Source: Moniliella sp. 'wahieum' (taxonomy: Eukaryota; Basidiomycota; Moniliellomycetes; Moniliellales; Moniliellaceae). Taken from it: a DNA stretch of 64,000 nt. The first letter of the stretch is position 1. Each line of letters opens with the position of its first letter. The notes beneath the pieces are model-generated. The model worked only from the letters and a program-made list of their open reading frames with translations, did no database searches and was not told where the DNA came from. Of this stretch, positions 46,301 through 58,045 are shown piece by piece. The position numbers and the translations under genes were made by a program. Where the stretch lies: contig RSEE01000085.1 of NCBI GenBank assembly GCA_003971905.1, forward strand, positions 186,001 through 250,000, read 5' to 3'.

Positions 46301-47741
46301 TATGTAGTCAAGAGCAACCTCAAGAGCGCCATGCAGGCCATCAACAAGACTTTGCTCGACACAATTGCCGCATGTGGTGATGTGAACCGCAACGTTATGG
46401 CGTCGCCCCTGCCTCAGCTTTCCGAGCTGCACGAGGACGTGTTTGACTTCAGTAAACGTCTGTCTGACCATCTCTTGCCCCGGCTGAACGCCTACCACGA
46501 GATTTGGCTTGACCAGGGTACCGACAGCAAGAACCAGCTTTTGGTCGGTGGGGCGTTGCAGGACTACGAACCTCTCTACGGGCCCTACTATTTGCCGCGC
46601 AAGTTCAAGATTGCGATCGCGGTGCCGCCACGGAATGATGTTGACTGTTTTGCCCACGACGTGGGGCTCATCGCGATTGCCGACCCGGCGACAAAGCGTC
46701 TGCTTGGCTTTAACCTCTCTGTTGGAGGGGATGGGGGTAACTCACTCGATGAAGATCACCTATCCCCGGACTGGGACGGTTATTGGCTTTGTTACACCCG
46801 AGCAGACCCTGGATGCGGTTCGCACGGTGATGCTCACCAGCGGGACACCGGCGACCGTGCGAATCGCAAGCAAGCGCGGCTCAAGTACACCATTGACAAG
46901 CACTTTGGTGGAGCGGACAAGTTCCGGGACGAGATTGAGAAGCGGTTGGGTGGAAGCTGGCGCCTGCGCGCCCGTACAAGTTTGAGTGCAACACGGACCA
47001 GTACGGATGGATCAAGGACCATCGGGGCCAATGGCACTGTGGTCTGTGGCTCGAGAATGGGCGGGTCAAGGATACACCCGAGTCCCCCTTCCGCACAGGG
47101 CTGCGCGAGCTGGCCAAGTGGCACAAGGGTACGTTCCGCATGACCCCAACCAGCACATCATTGTCTCGGACGTGGCTGAGGAGGATAAGCCCAAGGTGGA
47201 GGAACACCTGCGCAAGTACAAGATGGACAATTGGAACTTGTCGGGCATCCAGCGCAGTGCCTCCGCTTGCGTTGCTTTCCCTACTTGCGGCCTGGCTATG
47301 GCCGAGTCGGAGCGGGTACCTCCCCATCCTCGTCGAGAAGGTCGAGCAGCTGTTTGTTGCTGCTGGGTTGAGGGACGACGAGGTGGTGATGCGGATGAGC
47401 GGGTGTGCCAACGGGTGCTCCCGTCCCTGGTTGGCCGAGATTGGGTTTGTGGGGAAGGCACCTGGATCGTACCTGATGCTTCTGGGGGGTGGGCATGCAG
47501 GCCAACGTCTGTCCAAGATTTTCCGCGATGGCGTGGGCGAGGAGCAGATCCTCAAGGAGCTTGAGCCGCTGGTCAAGCGCTATGCTGCTGAGCGTCTCGA
47601 GGGGGAGCCTTTGGAGATTGGGTCATCCGCTCTGGTGTCATTGCACCCACCACGTCGGGCGCCGAATTCTACGACAACGTCAACACAGAAGGCTACTCCC
47701 CTGTGCCCCCGCCCAAGGTCATTCCTGGCACATTTGCTTAA
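43383..47741 (+). CDS. MET5: sulfite reductase beta subunit
   Basis: Reduces sulfite to sulfide with the flavoprotein Met10, in sulfate assimilation. The restored gene is about 1,450 codons, matching yeast Met5. In order: a pyruvate:ferredoxin-oxidoreductase-like N-terminal half, the segment WAYDAGMGGVHNVIASGKKV to YGGVYVASTAVYSDYTQV, a flavodoxin-like domain (LLILFASDSGTAEKVAKKLG, VTSTAGQGEFPQNG, GVFGLGDSHYWPRPEDAG), then the sirohaem and Fe4S4 core: YMQYDRDTVEERKAAGLEPA, GDVNRNVMASP, then CVAFPTC and CANGC, the four cluster cysteines. It ends YSPVPPPKVIPGTFA. The ATG at 43383 is chosen by position; the frame is open further upstream. A 12-bp repeat adds an Asn/Gly/Ala linker. Frame changes lie near 45625, 46750, 46835, 46965, 47050, 47110, 47300 and 47625. 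Confidence 0.95.
43917..43983. repeat. 12-bp coding repeat in MET5
   Basis: About 5.5 copies of GGAAACGCGAAT encode a Gly-Asn-Ala-Asn linker between blocks of the N-terminal half. The unit length is a multiple of three, so copy changes keep the frame. Confidence 0.9.
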
Positions 47742-48131
47742 CCTGTTGCCCTCGGTCTTGCTTGTCTCCCTCGCGTTTCTTTTTGTGACTTCCTGTGATT
47801 CGAAAGATATGTTAAGTTCGTTTTGCCCTGCCAATACTCTAGGGAGTTCGTCTGATTCAGTCGTCAAGGGGGTATATAATGAGAAGAAGAGCATTCAGAA
47901 CATGTATACTACAGCAGGCAATGGGAGCCAACGGTAGTTCAGCGTCGCGATGGCAGCCCAGAATAAAAATGGACAACTAAAAGGTGGCCCAATGGTAGAG
48001 GTCAAGTAATAGAAGACCAACAACAATCGAAAGTAACGCGAGAATGTCTTGTGAGTGGGGCTCTCCTATGTGGCAGGCCCAACACTTGTATAATGGGCAA
48101 CAATAAGTAGAGCAGTGGCGTCGATGGCGGG
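47742..48131. other. intergenic between MET5 and Nudix gene
   Basis: 3' untranslated region of MET5 and promoter of the Nudix gene. No gene seen; a TATATAA-like element occurs near 47873. Confidence 0.5.
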
Positions 48132-48165
48132 GGGCGGAAATGTCGTGATCACGACATTTCCGCCC
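48132..48165. other. 34-bp perfect palindrome
   Basis: The left half GGGCGGAAATGTCGTGA is followed at once by its exact reverse complement, with no spacer. It ends 60 bases upstream of the Nudix ATG. It could form a hairpin in RNA, act as a dimeric operator, or be a palindromic artefact. Confidence 0.95.
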
Positions 48166-48225
48166 ACCCCACCATAAAGCGCTTGCATATCCGGCTGCTG
48201 CGCAACACTCTACGCTTTCATCGAC

Positions 48226-50058
48226 ATGGCTGGGAGCGCGTTGGTGGCAAGGCTGTCCCAAGCGCTGGCGCTGCTCCAGAGCAGCCCTCCCCTCCGCATC
48301 CCCATACCACGTCCACGTCCTCCCACCCTGACCGCATCCCATTCACCTTTACCATCGTCCGCGCCGCCTCCGCCAGCTGTGCGCCGGGCGTCCGTTGCCA
48401 TATTGTTGCGTGTGCGCCCCACCTCGGATGACGTGCAGTGGCTGTCTGAACAGTACGATGTTGATGGCCAGCCTCTTCATGGAACCGATGCGGAGGCTAT
48501 GGAGCAGCTTCTGCACCAGCCTCCGACCACATCGTACCTGTCGCCCAAGGCTGCGCATACCCGCGGTGCAATCGCCCAGGCTAAAGACTCTGTTCCGGAT
48601 ACTCCAAGCGGGGCTCCTACATCACATATTCTCCGCACTTTCTTTACTTTCCCTTGGGTACGCCGTGGTACAGCCGAAATTTTTTATCAAGCGGGCCACA
48701 CGCCCAGGCGACAATTGGTCAGCCCAAGTGGCTTTCCCGGGAGGACGGAGAGAAGACGGCGATGAGAATGGGCTCTACACTGCGTTACGAGAGACGTGGG
48801 AGGAGACCGGAATTGATCTGGCTGAGGAAGGAATTTGTTTGTTTGGGTCAATTGGACGATCGAGAGATTACGTCGAATCTGGGGCAGAAACTGCTGATGG
48901 TTTTGAGCCCTTATGTCTTTCTCCAAATCAGTCCTTTCAGCCCACACCCCAGTTTGGCCGCAAGTGAAGTGGCCTCGGCACATTGGATCCCTCTCACTCT
49001 TTTGGACGAGCCTACTCCTGGAACGTGGAGTACCACCACGGTCGATGTCGCTCATCGCTTAGCGCCCAATTCGCCGATCGTCCGATCGTCGCTCCGTGCC
49101 TTGGTGGGTGACATGGACTATCGATCCCTTCTGCTGCCTAACCAGCCGGTCGCTGAAGCTATCGAATCAGATGCAGAAGGGGGAAGCGTGACCCCACAAT
49201 CTTCCCACCCCTCGGATGGAGACGATGCGGTCCATTCCAGGGATACATCCGCGTCCAATTTGGATGATTCTCCTGACTATCCTGTTTCTGCTCTCGACCA
49301 TCCTCACTTCCACCGCCGGGGGGCCCTATCTCCTGCACCCTCTGAACAACAGCTCAAAGAGGAACGCCCACCTCTTCAATTATGGGGGTTGACTTTGGGA
49401 ATGTCCTTGTGCGTAGCATCACTCTGTACCTTTGCTCCGACTACCAATTCTGACTAGCAGTATGTTCAGGGACCTTCTCTCTCGCATGCCTTTACCCCCT
49501 CTTCATCAGGAGTGCCGCCATCACCACACCTTCAGCCCATGTCGATTTGGTTGACCGCCCCCGCACCTGGATTACGGACGTAATCCGCATCCACCACCCC
49601 TGGGCCTCCTGGCGGCATGCACCGATCTTTGCTGCTGCCTTTCCCCGTTTCAGTTATCCCGATGTGAACCTATGGATTTGGATCTTTGGCTGGCGCTATC
49701 GGCGTCTCGTTTCCGCCTGGTCCGATCAGATCACGGCATCGAGCGTAGCAGCCCCACATGCCTGGGACCTTCTCTCCACATCATCTTCCGTGGGACCAGC
49801 GCCCTCGTTGCGTCCCCTCCCGGGAGGCCAACCTCGTCGCACCTCTAATCGCTTGGGCCCAGCTGAACTTGCACTGGGGCCTACTATTCCGCTGTGCGTC
49901 GCGCCTTAGTTGTCACGGTCGTCCTGCGTGGGCTCGGTGCGCTCATCCTGTCATCCGTGGGCGTCGGACTGCTGCTCCAGCGCTGGCGCCGATACCGCCA
50001 AGTCTCCCAGGTTGGGGGATCGATCAATGGCTCTCTTGAGGGCCTGACTTTTAAGTAA
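48226..50058 (+). CDS. Nudix hydrolase with C-terminal membrane helix
   Basis: The Nudix region reads FIKRATRPGDNWSAQVAFPG, then GGRREDGDE, ALRETWEETGIDL and FGSIGR. This gives the expected glycine, RE and EE residues of the diphosphatase box and resembles CoA or nucleotide diphosphatases of the Pcd1/NUDT7 type. The N-terminus is Ser/Pro/Ala-rich and an Asp/Ser-rich stretch follows the Nudix fold. Near the end, NLWIWIFGWRYRRLVSAW precedes a hydrophobic helix (ALVVTVVLRGLGALILSSVG, then VGLLL) and a basic tail ending SINGSLEGLTFK at 50058. So the enzyme is probably anchored in a membrane by its C-terminus. About 610 codons. Frame changes lie near 48365, 48655, 48770, 48900, 49400, 49560, 49670 and 49890; an intron near 49400-49460 is possible. 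Confidence 0.8.
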
Positions 50059-51342
50059 TGACTGACCCGTGACTTGGTTGTGGGTGCCATCATATCCTTC
50101 CCTGCTATAGCATTCTCGTCTCATACCAAAAAATTCATCCTGACATCAATACTGTGGCATCCCTGAGGCCTGATGCCTCATGTTGCCCTGTAACCTCTTG
50201 TTAAATTGATCCTTGTCATTCACTGGCAGCTGCTGCGACCACATAAGATGAATGTGATTAGGATGAAGAAGGATCGGCAAAGTGTTAACCGTTTGTTGAG
50301 AATCAGCAGTCTTCATCGATTTCGTTCATGTTGTAAACACGCGTGAGCGTGCAACATGTGAACGTTAATCAGAATCGTGTCGATGATCATCTGGTCGGTC
50401 ATGATGACCACTGGTTGGTCAACTTGACCACCCTCCCTAGTTTCACTTCCACACGGTGTTGGTTCTGTGGTGGCGATGATAAATGATCAACTTCAATGAT
50501 TAATCGATCACCTCGATTATCGAGCGATTAATCAATTACCTTGATTATCGAGATATCAACGGTTACTGACATGGACAGAGCACAAGCAGCCCATCGTCTC
50601 CGATTGCGGTGCGTCGGGAGCGTCAAGTTCCTCATTGGCAAGAAGGAAGAACTATCAAGGCATATATATGCAGGGGGGGAGAAGAAAAAACAGAAGCCCA
50701 TTCGAAGTGCTGGAGCGCGACAGGGGTACACCTTGGACGCATCCCCATTCGTTTTTCTCGTCAACGCGTCTATGTGGATTATCAACACATTCGGGGCCCA
50801 AAGATGCTTATAACGTTTATGTAGGGCACCGACGCCCCCATGTGCTGGCCATCACTTGTCATCCACGGCCCTCAGGTGAACATACTGAACCGCATTGATT
50901 AATGATTATTCCATCATCTCCATCATCCACATGCCTGCTGCTTGTTTGTGCCGGCTTGCTTTCGTTACCAGAGTATGTTGCATCAAGGTGAATGCAGTAC
51001 TTGGCTTCAATCGCTGGCGAGACCCCGGGCCAGGGGGGATGGGCAGTAGGAATTATGAACTGCTCCAATGCCAGACCCGCACAAGGGCAGTGTGGGAGTT
51101 CTAGGGTTAGCATCGGTGCTCAGCTGTGCTGCGGGTCAGACCGGGGAGGGGCATTTTGTAAGCAAGGCAGTTGCACGACGGCTGGCGCCGTGCCGGGTGG
51201 AGTGGTTGGACCCCCGGGGCGGCAGCAAGGCAGGGGGGCAGCTGCCGGGCCCAGGGCTGGCTTCTCAGGCCCAGCAATCTCGCTGTCACAGCCGGAGCAG
51301 CAGCTAGGGCCCGCCGGCGTCCCACCACCATCCCTGCTTGCC
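50059..51342. other. intergenic, no gene seen
   Basis: 50.1-50.6 kb is AT-rich with an imperfect tandem repeat. A TGA-GGCC/TGCC unit lies at 50163-50183. 51.1-51.34 kb is GC-rich promoter of ATP20. Confidence 0.45.
50498..50562. repeat. imperfect tandem repeat, about 30 bp unit
   Basis: Two diverged copies of a GATTAATCGATCACC then TCGATTATCGAG unit stand side by side. Confidence 0.7.
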
Positions 51343-51894
51343 ATGCTCTCTGCACTCCGCCAGGTTGCCCGCCGCGTCCCGGTCGAGGCGCGCGCCTTCC
51401 ACTCCTCGCCCGCGCCCCACAACACGCCAGCCTACATCGCCAAGGCCAAGGCTGCCGGTCTCAGTGTGGTGGCCAAGACAGAGGGTGCGTGTGGTCTTGT
51501 CTTCTGGCGGTTCCTGCCCGCTTACTAACATGTATGATCGTCCAGCTGTTGCTCAGCCAGCATGGTACTACGCCAAGGTGGCTGGTGAGGTGGCCAAGCA
51601 GGTGTACCAAGGCCAGGCTCTGGCGCCCCCAACCAATCTTGCTCAGATCAAGGCGGCGTACCAGACCTTCTACGCCAACGCTTCCAACATTGGCTGGTGG
51701 AACTCGATTGCCGCCAATGGCCAGTGGAAGACGGTGGCACTGTATGGTCTTGAGGCCTACGGATTCTTCAAAGTGGGCGAGATTGTAAGTTGCCGCATCC
51801 TCTTCCTTTTGCTCTGAGAGAAACTGACATTGGGTTTCTTGTTCAGATTGGCCGGAGGAACCTGGTTGGCTACAAGGTCGACAAGCACCACTAA
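51343..51894 (+). CDS. ATP20: mitochondrial ATP synthase subunit g
   Basis: Subunit g sits in the membrane part of F1Fo ATP synthase and is needed for enzyme dimers and crista shape. The 142-residue protein has a basic mitochondrial presequence (MLSALRQVARRVPVEARAFH), then PAWYYAKVAGEVAKQVYQGQ, YQTFYANASN and the membrane helix region TVALYGLEAYGFFKVGEIIG, ending RRNLVGYKVDKHH. Exons 51343-51484, 51546-51784 and 51847-51894 join with no frame error; introns are 61 and 62 bases. The GxxxG dimer motif expected in the helix is not obvious (GLEAYGFFKVGE instead), so motif placement needs care. The family call rests on overall pattern and length. Confidence 0.88.
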
Positions 51895-52428
51895 ACTGCG
51901 GGTCCATCGGCCCTCCTCTAGGTGGACAAGGTGAGGGATGTAACAAAACCGGTTAATGTGACTCACCCACCTATTCGGACGACATCGATACGCCTGAGCC
52001 TGTCATTCTTCTGCGACTGGACTCCCTGGGATGCTCATCCCCATCCCCTGTCTAGCCCTTCTACCACGCCCCCGCCCCAAAAGGATGCTCCCGGCGGAAT
52101 ACATATGAAGACAACGCAGTCCTTTGAGCCGTCTCTGCCCTACTCTATGAATATGTCTATAGTGGTGGCCCACGTAGCATGGAACAGGGTAGATATGTAC
52201 ATGGTATGCATAAAACGTGAGATCGGAGAGGTGTGAAGAACAGAGACATAAAGGGAAGCGTCCGCGATGGCTATCTGTTGGTCCCAGGCTGGGAAAGTGT
52301 TTGCAGAGAACAGATGACTTGACAGAAAGACAGGAGGGCGCCGCTGGCGAAACCAGGCGAAGAAACAAGTGCAGGTGCAGAGAACCACGCCATCGGTGTT
52401 CCCCGACTCTGTCGCCAAGTAAGGCAAG
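51895..52428. other. intergenic between convergent ATP20 and MGM1
   Basis: 3' untranslated regions of both genes. No further gene seen. Confidence 0.5.
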
Positions 52429-55425
52429 CATTAGAAAAAGGACCACTTGGACTTGGGTTGCGGTCGCAACGGAGCCGTCTTGCCCTGATAAAGCTTCAAG
52501 AGCGTGTCGAGTTTGGTCTGAACCAGCTCCAGCTTCTCTTGCGTCCTTGCAGATCCAGGTGGTCTCGCACTACTGGGTTCTCCCGTGCAAACGCCTCCAC
52601 TTCCCCACGGTTCAACTCTTGGACCAGGCGCGTGTCCAACTCGCGCGGGAACTGGTAGAAAAACTCCGCGAGCAGTTCGATGTTGATAAACATGACCGAT
52701 GTGTACGTCAGCTTGTCCGCTACTACGTTGAGGAACGTCTCGGGGCAGTATGCATCACTCTGTACTCCGGGTCCAGCCTTGCATCGCTTGGAGCCCAACG
52801 CCTTCAACCTCCTCTTCAAGATGTCGGCCCGGGCATCGAGGAAAATGGCCTCGCGGGCCTTACCGCAAGGCGGCATTGTAGTCGGGACGAAGAGGGTCAT
52901 TGGCTTCCAAGTCCTCTTCCACCGTGGGGGGAGCATCCGGGTGGGCCGAGCGTTCTTTGATAGCCCTCCAGCGAGCGGCGGCACGCTGCCGCTGCCGCTC
53001 ATCCAGATCCTTCACATGGCTCACCGCCGCATTCAAACGGGACTTTCCGATGGTGGAGCGGAGTTGCTTGGCTGCTTCCGTGCACATGTCCAGTTCCCGC
53101 TGCAGTAGTGTCGTCGCATCATTGCGCCCCGTGCTCCAGTCCCGCTCTTCAATCTCCACCTCGTACTTGAGCGGCTTGATCGCATTCTCCACCTGGTCCG
53201 CCGTTAGGGTAAAACGCTCACGCAGAATGCCTGCCGCCAATGCCTCAACCCGCTCGGAAGTGGATTTGTGGTGCGCAAACGGTTCCGAAGCGAGCAGACG
53301 CTCCAGCTCCGTGCGGATCGCATTGACAACAATCTGTGTGCTGAGCCGGCCAATGCCTGCCTTGGTCAGGGCCGAGGTGGATGCGTCAAGCTTGTACTTC
53401 CAGTACCGATCCAGTGCTGCGTCTATCTTCTCCATGTCTTCAGCTGTTTTGGGTGCAGGGAGCATTTTGGCCTCCCCCGCAGCGCAAAGCTCGGCGGTGC
53501 GGGCGTCAGACCAGTACATCTGAGCCAAAATGTCCAGCACCTTTTCGTCCAAGGCGTGCTTCAGCAGTGCCCGAGCTTGGGGCTTGCCCAATTGATCGGC
53601 AAGCAGTTGAAGACGGTGCTTGAGCGCATCAATCGTCTCTGCTGCATACGCCTCGGCGGAGATGGAGCGATCATTGTACTGCACCTTAAACGCGTATGCC
53701 GCCTCCTCCAGTTCCATCTGCACCGCCGTCGACACATCTTGCAAACTCGAACCCATGCTCTCCTCGAGCACAGTCATCAACCTCCGCCGAAGGGCATCCG
53801 TACCCAGCAAAGGTTCTACCCCAGCGTGGCGACCCTTGAGCGGGGGCTCGAACGCCACTGCGTTCTGGGCGAAGTAGTCATCCTCCTGTTTCTCAACCGA
53901 GTCAGTTAAGGACGACAAACCCGACCGCCTATGGCTCCGGCCCAGTCGACTCTTGATCAGGGACACCGGATTCTTGGCGACCACGCCCACATACCCCAAA
54001 GCGAGAGGGTAGCGGTTTCCATATAGGATCGAGGCTCCCACTTCGGGTGGGACAAGGTCCATCTTGGTGATCACACCAATTGTGCGGAGGCCTAGCGGGT
54101 CGACCTTGCGGCTGGCTCGCAGGGCAGGAGAGTTGGCCAAGTCCACATCCGCCGCACAAACAGCGAGGATCACATTATTGGTTGAGGGAGCAATGTACTG
54201 CTCACACAGCTTCTCGATCTTCTCCCGTAACTCATCAGGCTGGTCCATCCCAGCCACCTGGACGTAGCCTGGCAGATCAATCATGCTCAGATCGGGCACA
54301 TGGGGCGAGTGAATGTGAAGTTCGATGGGCACGTCGGATACAGCTTGTTCCTTGGGTACAGCCAAATTCATATCCCGTAGCGTCTCTTGGATCTGGCGGA
54401 AATCGCGGATCGGACCTAGGCCCGTGCCAGGGAACTCGCCATACTCCACCACGTCCCCCTTCTTCCCAGTTGCCTTCGTGTGAATCAGGGTCAATTCGAT
54501 GGGCCGGCGGGTAACCATGTTAGAGCCCTTGGGCAAAAACTCATGACCAACAATCGCCTCCAGTACCGAACTCTTTCCGCTGCTCTGGGAGCCAATTACA
54601 ACGATCGAGGGAAGTGCGATCTCCTCGCCAGTATGATCAATGGTCTTGAGAATATTGCGCACCTCAATTAGCTGGCGAGTGAGGTGCATCAAACTGGCCG
54701 CGCTGTCTTGCGAGTCATACGCTTCCTCCTCCTCATCGGCTGCCTGCTCGTCCGAGCCAGACTTGGCAAAGAGGGAGGCAGGCAGCCGCGGGACCCTTAC
54801 CCCCGGGCCCTGAGGACGAAGTAGAAGAACCAGAAGAAGACGCATCCGATCCAGGTTCATCTCCGCTCCCCAGGCCAGCAAAAAAGTCGCGAGCTCGCTC
54901 ACGCATCGAGGTGGCACGATCAATCCACTCGTCGCGTTTCTCCTGGGCCGCGGTAAAGTCGAGACTGTTGACCCAAGTGTCAAATTGAGCGTGAGCCTCT
55001 GAGGTCCATGCACCAGCTGTTCCAATTGCCTCAACGGCCAGGCCCTCGGCCATGAGATAGTACTCATTCAGCCTGGCACGCGCATCGTCGAGCTTACCAC
55101 TGGCATAGGTCAAAATGCCGGCCCCTGTAATGCCGAGCGCAGCTGGAAGGCGGATGAGGCGAAATGCGATACGTGGCACAAATCGGAAGCTGATCGCACG
55201 CACGCTCATGTACCGTAAGGCGGGGGAAGTCGGGGGGAAAGGGGTACCCAAGGCGCGTGGGCGTACGGACAGGAGCGGCGCACGAGTCGGCTGCCCCAAG
55301 AGAGCCGCAGAGGTGAGCGATGAGGTGGGAGGTGAGCGCAAGGCACCCAGGCCGACGCGAGCACCATTGCGAGCAGCGGGATGGAGGCCCACGCGGGCCG
55401 CCAAACGCATTCCCTCAGCACGCAT
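52429..55425 (-). CDS. MGM1: Mgm1/OPA1 mitochondrial dynamin-like GTPase
   Basis: Mgm1 fuses inner mitochondrial membranes. The start at 55425 ([20 protein letters not shown]) opens an Arg-rich presequence, then a membrane helix ([20 protein letters not shown]) and a Gly/Ser-rich linker where rhomboid processing would occur. The GTPase domain has [20 protein letters not shown] (P-loop), [13 protein letters not shown] (switch 1 Thr), MIDLPGYVQ and GVITKMDLV. Middle and effector parts follow (EELMG-type text, [20 protein letters not shown]), and the C-terminus is [20 protein letters not shown] then FF, stop at 52429-52431. About 1,000 codons, close to the yeast length of about 900. Frame changes occur near 54790, 53930, 52870 and 52510. 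The longest clean stretch covers nearly the whole GTPase. Confidence 0.94.
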
Positions 55426-56717
55426 AGGGGCGGGAGGTGGCGATGGTGGCGATGGTGGCGATGAAGGTAGGCAGGGCCAGAGGTGGCAAACACATAGCCG
55501 GCAAGACTGAATACTGACATGCTGACAGCTGAAGCTGACGGGCAGCGCCAGAATGAAATGTCAAAGAAAGACACAGCCCCCGTGCAGAGCAGCCCTCAGC
55601 CCCCCAGGGCTGGTCGGGGGCGGAGGGTAGGAGAAGCAAAAGGAGGCAGCTGGCAAACCGCATTTTATGGGCAGGCACCGAAAGGACCTATATACGAAGC
55701 GCTTGTGTGAGGTTCCATCGCCTGTTTCATCTGCATCTGATAGTCTGTACACCATGAGTACTCACTTGTCCCCACTCTCGTATGCATCACAGCTTCATCC
55801 GTATACTTATCGCAGCGTGCTGGAATTTCATAGGAGCACACCATACACTTTCAAAACTGCCCGTGTGCGAATATCTCGTCCACACGTTCAATCTACAAAC
55901 ACCTTTACCGATGTGGGCAGGGAAACGTTGAGTATGAACACGCATCAAGCAACAGGGTGATCAACGAAGATTAGCATAAGCCCACGGGTACGAGATTGAG
56001 GCCTTCATCTTGATATTGAAGGTGGGAAAGAGACAGCCTCTCATTGGTGCTTGCGCCGTAGTAGACGGCCTCAGCAGCATGACATAGTTTGGCTCTCGGA
56101 CTGCCTCGTAGAACACCCTGAACGTGCCTGAACGTGCCTGAACGACTTGAACTCTCTTTGGATAGGACGCGGTGGGCAGACCAGGACAGGATGTAATGTA
56201 CCGATGACATTGTCCACACCGACACTCACTGGTACTCAGGTGCGGCGAGAACGTTCATATATCATGTCGCCCTTCACGCGGACAACTCCTTCAATGATCT
56301 TCTGCAGTTGTAGTAGAGCCCCTCCCTCCCCTCCTTGCATTGTGCAGCAACGGTGGCTATGCAGGATGAGCAGCGACTATGTACTAGTACTATCAAGAGA
56401 AGATTTTGGGAACAAAATGATCTTGAAGGCCTGACGCATCTACCCAACAAAACGAGCCTCGGAGACGTCGGCGGGAGATGTAGATAGAAACGTAGACAAG
56501 TTATAGACTGCTACAGCCCAGAAGACCCCATCGCCCTGTTGATGTACTTGGCGCCAAGTTGGCCGTGTTGGTTTATGCGATGCTGGAATCATGGCGCTAT
56601 CATGACCAATAGATGATTGATGATTCATCCGATGATGCAAATGGTCTCCAACCCCAAACTAGGCCAACACTTGACTGTAGATTCGGAACCTTTGCCATTG
56701 GATTGGTGCGCGTACAC
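55426..56717. other. intergenic, MGM1 promoter and 3' flank of PRE7
   Basis: A (TGAACGTGCC)n repeat of three units lies at 56117-56144. Other sequence shows no gene. Confidence 0.5.
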
Positions 56718-57678
56718 TTAGTCCTTCTTGAGTTCCCTACGAATTACCAGCGTCGCACCGGGAAGCTGTTCATCCTCGCCCCCCTGCGCTTCAACCGCAT
56801 TGAACGGAGCCGCGAGGAGGTTGAGCGCATTTGCAGTGGCGGCACCGACACCGAAGCATCCTCGGCTGTCATCGGTGCATCCTCATCCTTCGTCTCTGCC
56901 GTGGTCTCCGCCTTGGGGTTGCGCACCACAAAGATCTCCAGGCCATCACCAACTTCAATGTGTCGCTCGGTAGCCGAGGTGAAGGAGTCGGTGGCGATGC
57001 TGATCGCATGTTGGAGAGAAATGTGACCTGGGATGGGCAACAGCCGTCCTGGGGTGGCAGTTTGGTTCTTGTACATTACCTGCGAGTCGAGGAACGGTTG
57101 AGTAGACTTTGAGCCGCGCCTGCCGCTCGGCACACTTCCCGTTCGTACGAGCCGACGGGTCAAAGGAATAGACCGCCCCCTTCCCCTCCTCATCCAGGCC
57201 ACCCAGTACATTCCATACATAGTAAGGGAAGAAGCGCTTTCCATATAGGATTGTGCACAGCATCCGTGCAATGCCCGCCAAGGGCATCGATGTGCCATGC
57301 GCATAGCGGTACAGTTCCAAGCGAGCCCGGACCAGTTGCACCAGCGCCTCAGCGTCGGCGGCAAACCCGTTCGTCGCCAACGTCGCACGGTCGTTTCTGG
57401 TGGTGCGGTCGTATGAGTATGACATGTGACAAGACAGAAGCACAGAATATTCATAGAGGGGAGGGAGATACGTACAGACGAAAGACGCGAGGCTTGTAGC
57501 GGGTTTGGATGTTGTAGCCTTCAGACTGACGAGTGTCGCCGGCCAAGACACAAAAGTCTTGTCCTGCCACAGCGAGGATGGAGCCGCCGTTGGAGGTGTA
57601 GGGGTTGAAGCCACGCTGGTTGGGTCCAGCCGCAGTCAAGCCGCCTGGGGCCGAGGCAGGAGCAAGCACAGTTTGCAT
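56718..57678 (-). CDS. PRE7: 20S proteasome beta-6 subunit
   Basis: A non-catalytic beta subunit of the 20S proteasome core. The text NPYTSNGGSILAVAGQDFCV, LAGDTRQSEGYNIQTRYKPR, ATLATNGFAADAEALVQLVR, LCTILYGKRFFPYYVWNVLG and GLDEEGKGAVYSFDP is the PSMB1 pattern. A Gly-Gly replaces the N-terminal threonine, as expected for an inactive subunit. One intron (57397-57475, donor GTACGT, acceptor CACCAG) joins FRL to NDRATLATNGF. The end is GATLVIRRELKKD with stop at 56718-56720. Before that end lies an acidic Ala/Glu/Thr insertion (about 56935-56840) that I do not recall from yeast. Frame changes occur near 57165, 57100 and 56810. The promoter is shared with BUD31. Confidence 0.93.
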
Positions 57679-58045
57679 GGGTTGCGGTTACGAGGTGGCG
57701 ATAGAGATGCAGATGGGGTGATGGGGGCGGGCGAGGGTTGGTCGTGAGCTGGCGTGTGCACCGCCGGGGCCCAGCCAGTGGAACGCGTATGCTCAGGCGG
57801 GCGGAATTTGGGGAGGAGGGGGATCGATGATCGGCAATCGGTGATCAATATTCATTTGAGGATGGATGAAATTGCATCTGCGCAACCACCACCTCCGCCT
57901 TGAATTTGGTGTTTGAAGCACCAAAGGGCTACGAGAAGACGACAACGGCAACCGCGACGCTCGTTCAGCTGCCGCAGCCGATCCACTACCCCCTTTTCGC
58001 ACCTGGCCTCCCTGCTCTGCGCGCAGTTCGAGCGGTGACTGTACC
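57679..58045. promoter_or_regulatory. bidirectional promoter PRE7-BUD31
   Basis: The two start codons point away from each other, 367 bases apart, so transcription of both genes must begin here. A GATCGATGATCGGCAATCGGTGAT-like AT-richer patch at 57820-57860 is the most distinctive part; no consensus site can be named. Confidence 0.6.
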
